A stretch of 64,000 bases of DNA from Scytolyngbya sp. HA4215-MV1 (GTDB taxonomy: Bacteria > Cyanobacteriota > Cyanobacteriia > Leptolyngbyales > Leptolyngbyaceae): NCBI GenBank assembly GCA_019359045.1, contig JAHHIA010000004.1, positions 372,001 to 436,000 on the forward strand. Reading direction: 5' to 3'. Under the pieces are notes generated by a model. That model did no database searches, had not been told where the DNA came from, and saw only the letters and a list, made by a program, of their open reading frames with translations. The stretch's first letter is position 1; each line of letters starts with the position of its first letter. The position numbers were made by a program, and so were the translations under genes. Below, piece by piece: positions 1-8,028 of the stretch.

Positions 1-914
1 AACAAACCAATGCCTGTGATGTACTTAATGAGTGGGTAAATATTGGGATTGGGGGAGAAGAAGCCTTCGATGATGCCAGCGAGGATGAGCATCGGTACAA
101 TGCCGTAGACCAGTTGAGCCGCTTCCAGTCCATAAAGGCGTAGGGCATCGATACGACGATATTTGCCGGGAAAGACGATCGCTCTAGCGATGAGCAATCC
201 GGCAGCTCCCGCGAAAAAAATGGCGGGGAGTTCGAGTGCGCCGTGGGGCAAGACAAATGCCCAAAAGGGGAAAGCTAGCTTGTTTTGACCAACCAGTGCC
301 CCGATCGCCCCAATCATTAAACCATTGGTGACCAGAATGTAGAGGGTCACTAATCCGGCAGAAATTCCGCCAGCAATGAGTTTGAATGAAACTGCGATGT
401 TGTTGATCATAATGCCGCTAGAGGCGACAGGTTCAATGCCGACGATCGACCCCATCCACAACTCGCCGCGATCGCGCACCTTTTCAATCAGCTCACCCGG
501 CACCAACAGTGACATAAATACCGGATCGCGCCAGGCAAACCACCAGGCAACAACAGCACCCAACAAAAACAGCGCAGTTGCCAAAGCAACACAGCCAGCA
601 TTCCGCTGGATTGCTGCCGGAAACCCCCAGCGGTAAAATCGCCAAGCTGCTTGCCATTCTTGCCGACGCGACCCCTGGTAGATCTGGCTATAGCTGCGGG
701 TTGCCAAACTTTGCAAACTTTGGATGAGCGTTTCACCCACCTGGTTTGTGCGGGCGCGTGCCAGATCTGCTGAGACCGATCGATACAAGCTGGCAAGCTG
801 GCGAATTTCTTCGCCGCGCAAGGACTTTAGCCCTTTTTTTTCAGCTTGCTTCAACAACTCATCCAAACGCTTCCAATTCAGTTCACGGCGGGCGATCCAG
901 CGCTGAATGTTCAT
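1..914 (-). CDS. SpoIIM-family (stage II sporulation protein M-like) integral membrane protein, C-terminus cut by window edge
   Basis: Reading the minus strand from the ATG at 914 gives an open frame to the window edge. It starts MNIQRWIARRELNWKRLDEL, followed by a soluble helical stretch and then several hydrophobic helices, including one near residues 105-125. The order of a short cytoplasmic N-terminus, a large loop containing IEKVRDRGELW, and glycine-rich membrane helices with PHGALELPA matches the SpoIIM/DUF95 membrane family. In non-sporulating bacteria the function is unknown. These genes commonly sit beside RDD-domain genes, and one is present here at 2224. A divergent membrane protein gene starts at 1048. 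The 3' end lies outside the window. Confident in family, not in role. Confidence 0.85.
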   Translation of the reverse strand, partial: MNIQRWIARRELNWKRLDELLKQAEKKGLKSLRGEEIRQLASLYRSVSADLARARTNQVGETLIQSLQSLATRSYSQIYQGSRRQEWQAAWRFYRWGFPAAIQRNAGCVALATALFLLGAVVAWWFAWRDPVFMSLLVPGELIEKVRDRGELWMGSIVGIEPVASSGIMINNIAVSFKLIAGGISAGLVTLYILVTNGLMIGAIGALVGQNKLAFPFWAFVLPHGALELPAIFFAGAAGLLIARAIVFPGKYRRIDALRLYGLEAAQLVYGIVPMLILAGIIEGFFSPNPNIYPLIKYITGIGL

Positions 915-1047
915 GATTTGTGAATTTTCCCAGAACACTCCCCACAGCGTAGCTTAAGATAGCTCTGATTTCGCTATTCCAGTTGGTCTGTCGATGCGCA
1001 AAACCAACCTGGGCTAGCCTTCAGACAACCACAAAAAGGAGCTTATT

Positions 1048-1863
1048 GTGTCTCAAACTAGCCCGATTCGTCCTTTGAGTGTTGGCAATGTGGTTAGTGC
1101 TGGTTTACGGCTTTATCGATCTCATCTCCAAGACTTTCTAAAACTGTCGATCATCGCCTATCTTTGGGTGCTGGTGCCGGTCTATGGATGGGCAAAATGT
1201 GCTGCGATCCATGGCTTAGTTGCACGATTGGTCTTTGCTGAATTGATCAATGAACCTGAAAGCATCAGTGCGGCTCGCGAAAAGATTGAGCCACTGAAGT
1301 GGTCATTTTTGGGAGTTGCTTTTCGGGTTTGGTTGCGGGTGTTTTTGGTCTATCTGGGCTTAGCCCTTGTGGGCTTTATTCTGGGTGGTATCGTCGGCTT
1401 TATCCTGGGTTTCATCTTGGGCCCCCTTGCTGGTTTCCTAACAGTTTTGGTGATATTGGTGGTTGTTGTGCTTGGCATTACCTGGTTTTATTCCCGCTTG
1501 GTTGTTGCCGAAGTGCCACTGGCGGTCGAAGAAAACGTGAATGGACGGGAGAGTGTTGATCGGAGTTGGTCACTCACTGAAACTTCGGTCTTCCGAATTC
1601 AAGGGATTGTGCTGGTTGCTTTCTTGGTAACCGTGCCGTTGCTTGCAGTATTCAATTACGTGCCAAACTTTTTGTTAATCCCGCTCGAACAAGGGTCTGC
1701 AATCTATATCGTTGTTTATGTGCTGTCTATCATTAGCAGTTTGGTTGGGAGTGCGCTGATCATGCCTTTCTGGCAAGCCATTAAAGCAGTTTTATACTAT
1801 GACTTGCGCAGTCGTCGAGAAGGGTTGGGTTTGCAATTGCGCGATCGCGACTCCTCCGTCTAG
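1048..1863 (+). CDS. Polytopic membrane protein, DUF975/GDPD-membrane-domain-like
   Basis: A 271-residue protein that starts at GTG 1048, with AAGGAGC about 8 nt upstream. Hydrophobic helices lie near residues 30-50, 100-150 (very glycine/leucine-rich), 185-205 and 220-245, with a basic C-terminus. The pattern resembles the membrane domain attached to some glycerophosphodiester phosphodiesterases, but no catalytic domain is present. It is divergent from the SpoIIM-like gene and is followed, after a repeat-bearing gap, by the RDD-family gene, so these three membrane proteins may form one functional neighbourhood. No catalytic residues can be named and the role is unknown. Confidence 0.75.
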   Translation: MSQTSPIRPLSVGNVVSAGLRLYRSHLQDFLKLSIIAYLWVLVPVYGWAKCAAIHGLVARLVFAELINEPESISAAREKIEPLKWSFLGVAFRVWLRVFLVYLGLALVGFILGGIVGFILGFILGPLAGFLTVLVILVVVVLGITWFYSRLVVAEVPLAVEENVNGRESVDRSWSLTETSVFRIQGIVLVAFLVTVPLLAVFNYVPNFLLIPLEQGSAIYIVVYVLSIISSLVGSALIMPFWQAIKAVLYYDLRSRREGLGLQLRDRDSSV

Positions 1864-2223
1864 CCTCTACCTGATTGCTTGCGGTTGAAACAAATGTGTC
1901 CGGACAATGCCTTACTGACCTTGATTTAGCATTTTTCTACCCGCTTTATTTGGCTCAAAGTCATACCCATTTAAATTGAGAATGTGACATTTAGGAGATC
2001 CCCCTAAATCCGCCTTAAAAAAAGGAGACTTCAAGACTGGCTTAGGGGTCCCCCCTTTTTTCTAAGGCAGCGGCGCATTAGTGCGGGGGCTAGATCTGTC
2101 GCAAACACAAATCAAATTGGTATTAAAAAAAGACAAAAGTCGCCATTCGTGGCTCACCGGCTTGATATTTCTCCAGCCAACAACGATTAAGATTGCTCTA
2201 GAAAGCCCAACTTTGAAGCTGTC
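1864..2223. repeat. Intergenic region carrying a dispersed GATCCCCCTAAATCC-type repeat
   Basis: The 360-bp gap between two membrane protein genes holds a repeat block at about 1995-2090: GGAGATCCCCCTAAATCCGC, an A-run, then a complementary C-rich half ending in GCATTAGTGCGGGGG. The same vocabulary occurs at 41911-42200 and 50507-50800. It can fold back on itself through its AAAAAAGG and CCTTTTTT parts. It is non-coding; the short open frame across 2081-2269 is not supported by composition or by a ribosome binding site. Confidence 0.7.
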
Positions 2224-3021
2224 ATGCATTTCTTTAACCGAGTCACCCTATCCACACCCGAAAGTGTAGAGTTGGAACTCACACTGGCAGGTATTGGCAA
2301 CCGGGCGCTCGCGCTGATGATCGATTACCTGATCTGGGGCAGCGCTCTATTTATTTTCTGGATGGCTTGGTTGTTCTTTTTTACTCAACTAGGCCAATAT
2401 CTAGATAAATTAGGGATCAACTACAACAATATTTCCAATTGGCTAGTTGCCATTCTGTTCTTAATCACGTTTGTGATTTGGGTAGGTTATTTTGTCTGCT
2501 TTGAAACCCTGTGGCAGGGGCAAACGCCGGGTAAACGGGTTGCCAAAATCCGTGTCGTGCGGGACGACGGCAGACCCATTACGCTGGCACAAGCTGCTCT
2601 ACGGGCTTTGCTTCGCCCGATCGACGATACTTTTTTTATCGGCTTCTTTTTCATTGTGTTGGGGCAACGGGAAAAGCGCATTGGGGATTGGGTCGCAGGC
2701 ACTTTGGTGATTCAAGAAACGCGACCAATTCACAAAGCCACAGTCCTGCTTTCCGAAAAAGCCCAACCCCTGGCAGAAGCGTTGTTGCAGATTGCCAACT
2801 TTTCACCCATGTTGCCCGATGATTTTGCAGTCATTCGAGAATACCTGCAACGGCGATCGCTCATGTCAGCAAAAGCCAAGTCAGAAGTAAGTCTAAAACT
2901 GGCGCGGCAACTCAAAGAACTGATTGTTCTGGAACAACTCCCTGCTGAGATGACGGCTGATCTTTTTCTAGAAGCTGTCTATCTGGCATATCAACAGCAA
3001 GAGAATCGACCCGAATCTTAG
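2224..3021 (+). CDS. RDD-family membrane protein
   Basis: A 265-residue protein. The RDD domain occupies about residues 15-165: GIGNRALALMIDYLIWGS supplies the Arg and Asp signature in the first helix. A second helix lies near 75-95, then the hallmark WQGQTPGKRVAKIRVV (residues 97-112), and a third hydrophobic helix at about 138-148 followed by RIGDWVAGT. The remaining 100 residues are soluble and helical. RDD proteins are poorly characterised; some have been linked to ion transport. A perfect 24-nt palindrome immediately follows the stop. Its neighbours include a SpoIIM-like gene, a frequent partner of this family. Confidence 0.88.
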   Translation: MHFFNRVTLSTPESVELELTLAGIGNRALALMIDYLIWGSALFIFWMAWLFFFTQLGQYLDKLGINYNNISNWLVAILFLITFVIWVGYFVCFETLWQGQTPGKRVAKIRVVRDDGRPITLAQAALRALLRPIDDTFFIGFFFIVLGQREKRIGDWVAGTLVIQETRPIHKATVLLSEKAQPLAEALLQIANFSPMLPDDFAVIREYLQRRSLMSAKAKSEVSLKLARQLKELIVLEQLPAEMTADLFLEAVYLAYQQQENRPES

Positions 3022-3043
3022 GGACGCAAGGCCTTGCGTCCCT
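3020..3043. terminator. Perfect 24-nt palindrome between convergent genes, likely bidirectional terminator
   Basis: AGGGACGCAAGG followed directly by its complement CCTTGCGTCCCT, overlapping the RDD stop codon and lying 30 nt from the stop of the convergent gene at 3074. No long T-run follows, so termination efficiency is uncertain. Confidence 0.55.
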
Positions 3044-3073
3044 CCAGAAAATGATGGGATTCAATTTTGTGCT

Positions 3074-4096
3074 CTAGCGATCGGCGGACACCACTTGCGC
3101 GATTGGGATTTGCAGCAACCGTTTGCCCTGGTCATCGGCGCGGTAGCCCCATTGTTGCCGTCCGTTCGAAACAATGGCTAGCCAGTAGGAAAGCGTTTGA
3201 CACTCGCCTGAAGCAGAGCAAACATTCTGTGATTTTTCCTTGGCTTCCAAAAAACGTAATGTGTCGGGTGTGGCAACTCGCGGCGATCGCTTGACCAGAT
3301 CACGAACAATGGCATCCGCCACTGGGGTAGGCATGGCAACGCGTCGATCCATCACGACTTGTTTTGCATCCTGGCTAACCCGGTAAACCCAGCGCAGTTG
3401 TCGAGCCTGTACCGTTACTTGCCAACCTGAAATGGGCGCATAGTTTGCCGGACAAATCACCCCAAACGAAAATGCACAGCGATTATCCCAGATCTTCTGT
3501 TGAGCCTCCAAAATTTTGATGGCGGATTCAGGCAAACTTGCCCACTCAGCCGCATCTTCAAGCAAGGCTTGCCGAACCGAGGCTGGCAACTGCCCTGGAT
3601 TAGCAGAGGTGGTGTGTGGATCGAGTACCCTCTGGGAACCCGATTGGTTGACATGATATTTCCAGATTTGGGATTTGACCCGCACCAAAACTTCCCAGCC
3701 TGGAATGGGGGTATATTCGCGGGTACACACTTCGCCAAAATTAAACTCACAGGGATTGCTAAAGGTTTTGGCAGTACTTTGCGTCACGATCAGGCTGGGT
3801 AATGACACCCCCGATCGCTGAGCTGCATCTTTGAGTACTGCATCCCGAATCTCAGCAGACAAACGATCGGCGCGTGGGTTGCTTCCTCCAGAAGCTTGTG
3901 CCAGTTGATCCGACTCTAGCTTGGTGGTGGCAGCCACCAGGGGATGAACCCAAACTAACCCCAATCCGCAAGACAACAAGCCGGATAGTACCAGCAATAG
4001 AAACAATTTTTTGCAAGCCAGGGTGCGATCAGAAAGGATGAGATCGGGCAAAGCGCCCGAAAGCCGGGCAAGGGTTCTCCGTTGATTCAACTTCAT
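3074..4096 (-). CDS. Secreted protein with three internal repeats, function unknown
   Basis: A 340-residue protein with a basic N-terminus and a hydrophobic segment near residues 28-52 (LFLLLVLSGLLSCGLGLVWV), reading as a signal peptide or N-terminal anchor. The mature part is a threefold repeat of about 85 residues. Each unit starts with a helix like A(I/V)..D(A/L)..R/S, then a Cys-containing motif (NPCEFNFGEVC, NRCAFSFGVIC, and a degenerate QNVCSASGEC), then PI(P/S)GW(E/Q)V.V and a W.Y.V strand. Paired cysteines in each unit suggest disulfides in an exported protein. It is convergent with the RDD gene. The family is not recognised beyond being a cyanobacterial-type exported protein. Confidence 0.8.
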   Translation of the reverse strand: MKLNQRRTLARLSGALPDLILSDRTLACKKLFLLLVLSGLLSCGLGLVWVHPLVAATTKLESDQLAQASGGSNPRADRLSAEIRDAVLKDAAQRSGVSLPSLIVTQSTAKTFSNPCEFNFGEVCTREYTPIPGWEVLVRVKSQIWKYHVNQSGSQRVLDPHTTSANPGQLPASVRQALLEDAAEWASLPESAIKILEAQQKIWDNRCAFSFGVICPANYAPISGWQVTVQARQLRWVYRVSQDAKQVVMDRRVAMPTPVADAIVRDLVKRSPRVATPDTLRFLEAKEKSQNVCSASGECQTLSYWLAIVSNGRQQWGYRADDQGKRLLQIPIAQVVSADR

Positions 4097-4212
4097 AAAT
4101 ATTTCGACAAAAATGTAGCGCTTGAACCCACCAGAATTTTCTCTGGAATTAATATCTTGACGCAGAGTGTTCCAGCAAAGTTTCGCGGATCGGGAGTCAA
4201 GTGAGGGGTTGC

Positions 4213-4911
4213 TCAGGCGATCGCCGCAACTTGAGCCAAGATTCCTGCAAATAGCCTTAATCCGTCTGTACTTCCCAGCATGGCATCCGCTGCCCGCTCA
4301 GGATGGGGCATCATGCCCAACACATTGCCGCGTGAGTTACAAATTCCAGCGATGTGGTTGAGGGAACCATTGGGATTCTCAGCAACACCTTGCCCATTGC
4401 TCGTCTCACTATAGCGAAAAACCACCTGACCTTTCGCTTCAAGTGCCGCCAGCGTCTCCGGATCGGCATAATAGCACCCTTCTCCATGGGCGATCGGCAG
4501 GGTAATGATTTCACCAGGCTGGTATGCCTGAGTCCAGAGTAGATTGGTGCGTTCGACCCGCAGGGGCACCCGATCGCAAATAAAATGCAAGTCCCGATTT
4601 CGTACCAGCGCCCCTGGCAACAAACCTGCCTCCGTTAGCACTTGAAAACCATTGCAAATCCCTAACACAGGTTTGCCTTGCTCGGCATGTTGGATGGTGG
4701 CTTGTAAAGCAGGGGAGAACCGAGCGATCGCCCCACAGCGTAAATAATCGCCATAACTGAATCCACCCGGAATCACGATCACATCCAGGTCAGACAGTTG
4801 ACTGTCTTCATGCCACACCATGCGCGTGGGCTGGTTGAGCAGCCCTTCAGTCACCCAAAGAACATCGCGATCGCAATTGGAACCGGGAAAAACGATGATG
4901 CCGAATTTCAT
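4213..4911 (-). CDS. purQ: Phosphoribosylformylglycinamidine synthase subunit PurQ (glutamine amidotransferase)
   Basis: A 232-residue class I glutaminase that supplies ammonia to PurL for conversion of FGAR to FGAM in purine synthesis. The start chosen is the ATG at 4911, giving MKFGIIVFPGSNCDRDV, the standard N-terminus; an upstream in-frame ATG at 4986 would add 25 unrelated residues and overlap purS. The nucleophile is Cys in VLGICNGFQVL and the catalytic His-x-Glu lies in MMPHPERA near the C-terminus. GGFSYGDYLRCGA is the usual oxyanion-loop region. It lies 46 nt downstream of purS on the same strand, so the two are probably cotranscribed and assemble with PurL, which is not in this window. 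Confidence 0.96.
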   Translation of the reverse strand: MKFGIIVFPGSNCDRDVLWVTEGLLNQPTRMVWHEDSQLSDLDVIVIPGGFSYGDYLRCGAIARFSPALQATIQHAEQGKPVLGICNGFQVLTEAGLLPGALVRNRDLHFICDRVPLRVERTNLLWTQAYQPGEIITLPIAHGEGCYYADPETLAALEAKGQVVFRYSETSNGQGVAENPNGSLNHIAGICNSRGNVLGMMPHPERAADAMLGSTDGLRLFAGILAQVAAIA

Positions 4912-4957
4912 GAGAAAGGGAGTGAGGATTAGGATGCAGATTGCTGATGAGGACGCT

Positions 4958-5239
4958 TCACGGGGTAACGCCGACCGATAATGCAATCTCTTTCAAATCA
5001 AATCGGTAGTTTTCAACCACCGGATTCGCAAGGAGCTGGTCACACATGCGATCGACTTGCTCATGGGCAGCCGTTTCATTTTCAGCCCTCAGCGTCAATT
5101 CGATATATTTACCAATCCGCACTTGCTCAACAGTGTCATAGCCTAGATGGCTGAGTCCAGATTGCACGGCGGTGCCCGCGGGATCTAAAACCGATGGACG
5201 AAGAGTAACATAGATTTGAGCGTGATAATGATGAACCAC
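4958..5239 (-). CDS. purS: Phosphoribosylformylglycinamidine synthase subunit PurS
   Basis: A small 93-residue subunit bridging PurQ and PurL. The sequence HAQIYVTLRPSVLDPAGTAV is the typical PurS start, and RIGKYIEL and NPVVENYRFD follow. The start is assigned to GTG at 5239. The upstream ATG at 5320 would add 27 residues not seen in the family and would overlap the divergent Zur-like gene at 5309. It is followed by purQ 46 nt downstream. The start codon is less certain than the identity. Confidence 0.93.
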   Translation of the reverse strand: MVHHYHAQIYVTLRPSVLDPAGTAVQSGLSHLGYDTVEQVRIGKYIELTLRAENETAAHEQVDRMCDQLLANPVVENYRFDLKEIALSVGVTP

Positions 5240-5308
5240 AGTAGTGTTCCAAAGGGTGAAACAACGACACAAGCTTAATCTTACGATACGATATGAGGCG
5301 ATCGAGCG

Positions 5309-5710
5309 ATGAAAGGTCAACGCACCCGCAGTCAGGAGCGGATTCTGAATCTATTGAAGACCCTCGATCGGGCAATTTCTGCCCAAGATCTGTACGTAGA
5401 ACTCCGCCACCACGAGCAAGGGATGGGACTCGCCACGGTCTACCGGGCGTTGGAATCGCTCAAGCTTCAGGGGGTAGTACAAGTCCGCACATTGGCAACG
5501 GGCGAGTCACTCTACAGTTCCGTCCAGGAAGATCGCCATCATCTGACCTGCTTGCAATGCGGCGACTCGATTCCGATCGATCAGTGCCCGGTGCATGAAC
5601 TGGAAACGCAACTGAACCAGTCTTACCAATTCAAAATCTACTATCACATGCTGGAATTTTTTGGGTTGTGTAATCAGTGTCAGACAACCCAAACGAGCGG
5701 TGATATTTAA
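5309..5710 (+). CDS. Fur-family metalloregulator, probably Zur (FurB type)
   Basis: A 133-residue transcriptional regulator. Residues 1-75 are a winged helix (TRSQERILNLL, then GLATVYRALESLK as the recognition helix) and residues 76-133 the metal/dimer domain. The two structural CxxC pairs are C81/C84 (CLQCG) and C121/C124 (CNQCQ), and HHLTC and CPVHELE supply further ligands. The short N-terminus and the QCPVHELE...FFGLCNQCQ wording fit cyanobacterial FurB/Zur, which represses zinc-uptake genes, better than FurA or PerR; this is family memory, not an alignment. It is divergent from purS with an overlap-free 69-bp promoter region. Confidence 0.88.
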   Translation: MKGQRTRSQERILNLLKTLDRAISAQDLYVELRHHEQGMGLATVYRALESLKLQGVVQVRTLATGESLYSSVQEDRHHLTCLQCGDSIPIDQCPVHELETQLNQSYQFKIYYHMLEFFGLCNQCQTTQTSGDI

Positions 5711-5856
5711 AATCCGAGCAAAAAATTCTATTCGGTGGAGAGGGTGGAGGGATAGAGGGGAGTAGAGGAGTGGAGGAGTAGAGGGATTGAGAAGTACCGT
5801 TTCCTTCTTTCGACTTATGCAGCCATACACTCATCTCCCCACTCTTTGCTCTAGCT
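5711..5856. repeat. Purine-rich low-complexity tract between convergent genes
   Basis: About 5738-5792 reads as repeated GGAGTAGAGG/GGAGGGATAG variants on the plus strand (strongly G/A-biased). It carries no credible gene and lies between the Zur-like gene and the convergent SPFH gene. Confidence 0.6.
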
Positions 5857-6798
5857 TTAAGGCTTGCTGTTTTCTGTGATCGACAACATGCCCTGTAGGG
5901 CGGCTGGAATACTGCGAGGGTCCATAAACATCACCTTACTGCTGCCGCTCTGCCCGATCGCACTTCCCATATCTAGATAGTTGAACGCCAGTAGCATCTT
6001 GCCTGCATCTCCCGCATGGGGATCAGACTTCAAAGACTGATTCACAATTTGGATTGCCTCGGCAGTTGCCTGCGCTTTCAACACTTGCTGTTGGCGTTCT
6101 GCCTGTGCCCTGAGAACGGTTGCCTTTTGCTCTGCCTCCGCTTGCAAAATTACTGCCTTTTGTCTGGCTTCTGCTGCCAAGACTTGGGCTTCTGCTTGCC
6201 CTTTGGCACTATTCACCGCGGCTTCGCGTTCCCCTTCAGAGGTGAGAATCGCTGCCCGTTTTTTCCGTTCGGCAGACATTTGCAATTCCATCGACTCTTG
6301 AACAGCTTTAGAAGGAATAATGTCGCGCAGCTCTACCCGCGTCACTTTTACTCCCCAAGGATCGGTAGCAATGTCCAGATCCCGCAGCAACAGTTCATTG
6401 ATTTGAGAACGGGCAGTAAAGGTTTCATCCAATTCCAACTTACCCATTTCGGAACGAATTTGGGTCAGCACCAGGTTCACCATGGCTGCCTGGAGATTTT
6501 GTACTTTGTAATATGCCTTTTCCATGTCCACAATTCGCCAGTAGACTACCGCATCGACTGTAATGGAAACGTTGTCACGGGTGATGCTGGGCTGAGGTGG
6601 GATATCCAGCACTTTTTCTCGAATCGTTTCCTGAAAGGCAATCCGCTCAAATACGGGAATGACAAACCCCAACCCGGGTGAGAGTTTACGGTTGTATTTA
6701 CCCAGTTGTTCAACTAGGGCTTCATTTCCCTGATTGACAATTTTGACACTGGAGACAGTGCCGCCCGCAACCAGTAATGCGATGAACCATTGCCACAT
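5857..6798 (-). CDS. SPFH/Band 7 membrane-associated protein (stomatin/paraslipin type)
   Basis: A 313-residue protein. The start at ATG 6798 ([15 protein letters not shown]) is preceded by AGGAG 7 nt upstream; a longer frame to 6831 lacks this. One N-terminal membrane helix (residues 3-18) precedes the Band 7 domain (about 22-190) with [20 protein letters not shown] and VDAVVYWRI. It continues into an alanine/glutamate-rich coiled coil (about 185-260) typical of stomatins and ends in a short conserved tail. Such proteins oligomerise into membrane microdomain scaffolds and often regulate proteases or channels. The NfeD-like gene 67 nt upstream on the same strand is its classic operon partner. 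Confidence 0.94.
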   Translation of the reverse strand: MWQWFIALLVAGGTVSSVKIVNQGNEALVEQLGKYNRKLSPGLGFVIPVFERIAFQETIREKVLDIPPQPSITRDNVSITVDAVVYWRIVDMEKAYYKVQNLQAAMVNLVLTQIRSEMGKLELDETFTARSQINELLLRDLDIATDPWGVKVTRVELRDIIPSKAVQESMELQMSAERKKRAAILTSEGEREAAVNSAKGQAEAQVLAAEARQKAVILQAEAEQKATVLRAQAERQQQVLKAQATAEAIQIVNQSLKSDPHAGDAGKMLLAFNYLDMGSAIGQSGSSKVMFMDPRSIPAALQGMLSITENSKP

Positions 6799-6864
6799 AT
6801 CCAATCTCCTGAAAGTATTTGAAAAATACACTGAATCGCTCTCGATTCACTCGCTTCGATCGAA

Positions 6865-7290
6865 TTAAGAATGAACGAGATGCTCTGGGACTACGATCAG
6901 CGTAGTGCCGCGTCGTCCGACTACGTAAACCCTTTGTTGGGGTGCGATCGCAACCTTAAAATCATCACAACGGGCAGCCCAGGAACTGCCTTCATAAATC
7001 ACCCGCCCTGTCTTACCGGGCAAAATTTCGGTCAGGGTTTCCGCTTCGGTTGCATCCAGTTTCATCGGCGTCCCTTTGGGCACCAGCCGACGCGACAACC
7101 ACACCATGCCGATCGAGAGGAAAACCCAAAGAATAATTTGCCAATTGACCGGGAGCCAAACTGCGACGGCTGCCACCAGCAAGGCACTGATCCCCATGAC
7201 CGATGCTACAAATGCAGTGGGCAACACCACATCAAACAAACACAGTACGACCCCGATTACCAACCAAATGACCGTCGGACTCAGCGACAT
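6865..7290 (-). CDS. NfeD-family membrane protein
   Basis: A 141-residue protein with two or three N-terminal hydrophobic helices (about residues 7-28, 32-48 and 50-65), followed by a soluble OB-like C-terminal domain (about 80-140: GKTGRVIYEGSSWAARCDD, then VYVVGRRGTTLIVVPE). This is the short NfeD form without the serine-protease part. Its gene precedes the SPFH gene in the same direction, an arrangement conserved in many bacteria, where NfeD is thought to cap or anchor stomatin rings. An imperfect operator-like palindrome lies just upstream (7306-7319). Confidence 0.92.
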   Translation of the reverse strand: MSLSPTVIWLVIGVVLCLFDVVLPTAFVASVMGISALLVAAVAVWLPVNWQIILWVFLSIGMVWLSRRLVPKGTPMKLDATEAETLTEILPGKTGRVIYEGSSWAARCDDFKVAIAPQQRVYVVGRRGTTLIVVPEHLVHS

Positions 7291-8028
7291 AATCGTTCAT
7301 TCCAAATACATGCATGTATAACTAGAGATTCAATCCCTATCCTGGCAAATCCAGCTTTTTCTTCGTAGGCGGCAGCAATTTCACATCAAGCTTTACAAAA
7401 TTTTACTTTTAGCAATGATTCCATTCAGGGAAAGTCCTCAATGACTTCTGATGATTTTTAAGGCGTGAGTTGATCGAAGAATTTCAATGAATTATTCAGT
7501 CCAGTTTTTTCTAAAGTAATGGCTACCAAAGCAGTATTTGACTGATTTACACCCAGTCCAGGCTGAAAAATTGTCCCGATTTTTCTAGCCAACAAAAATT
7601 AAGAAATCGTAAAAATTTACGCTTGATGCGAGGGTCGGTAGCCTTAGAGCAAGGAACAAAAGAATGACTGAATTTCAGCATTTCAATGTTGGGTTTTATT
7701 ATGTTTCTCTACGTCAGTCGAGAAAAAATTTGCATCGGTCGAGAATTAATCAATCTACGATGGCGATCAGAGTGGCGACGATCACCTCATTCATCGTTAA
7801 ACTAAAACGATTTATAGGGTGGAGGCAAAACAACCCTTGCCAGCGATCGAGTCTCAACGCTCGTATCAGCGACACGTACGTTTACCCTTCTACAAATTGC
7901 CAAACCGACCGATGGAAAAAGCCTGTTTGACAAGTGATCAGCAATCAATGACAGTCTAATCCAGCCTTCAGTTGTTTGCTTGCCTGAGCAACTTTACTTT
8001 AAGCATTGGTGGAAGCCCTATCAAACTT
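7291..8028. other. Intergenic region upstream of nfeD-like and PP2C genes
   Basis: This 738-bp AT-rich gap separates divergent genes. It contains a 14-bp perfect palindrome, ATACATGCATGTAT, at 7306-7319, 16 nt upstream of the NfeD start, a possible regulator site. A short open frame at 7664-7930 has no recognisable product and is not accepted. Nothing else is recognised. Confidence 0.5.

Noticed and set aside
7664-7930. 88-residue plus-strand frame in the gap before the phosphatase
   Set aside because: Composition is not protein-like for this genome, there is no ribosome binding site, and it ends in an AT-rich promoter-like region.
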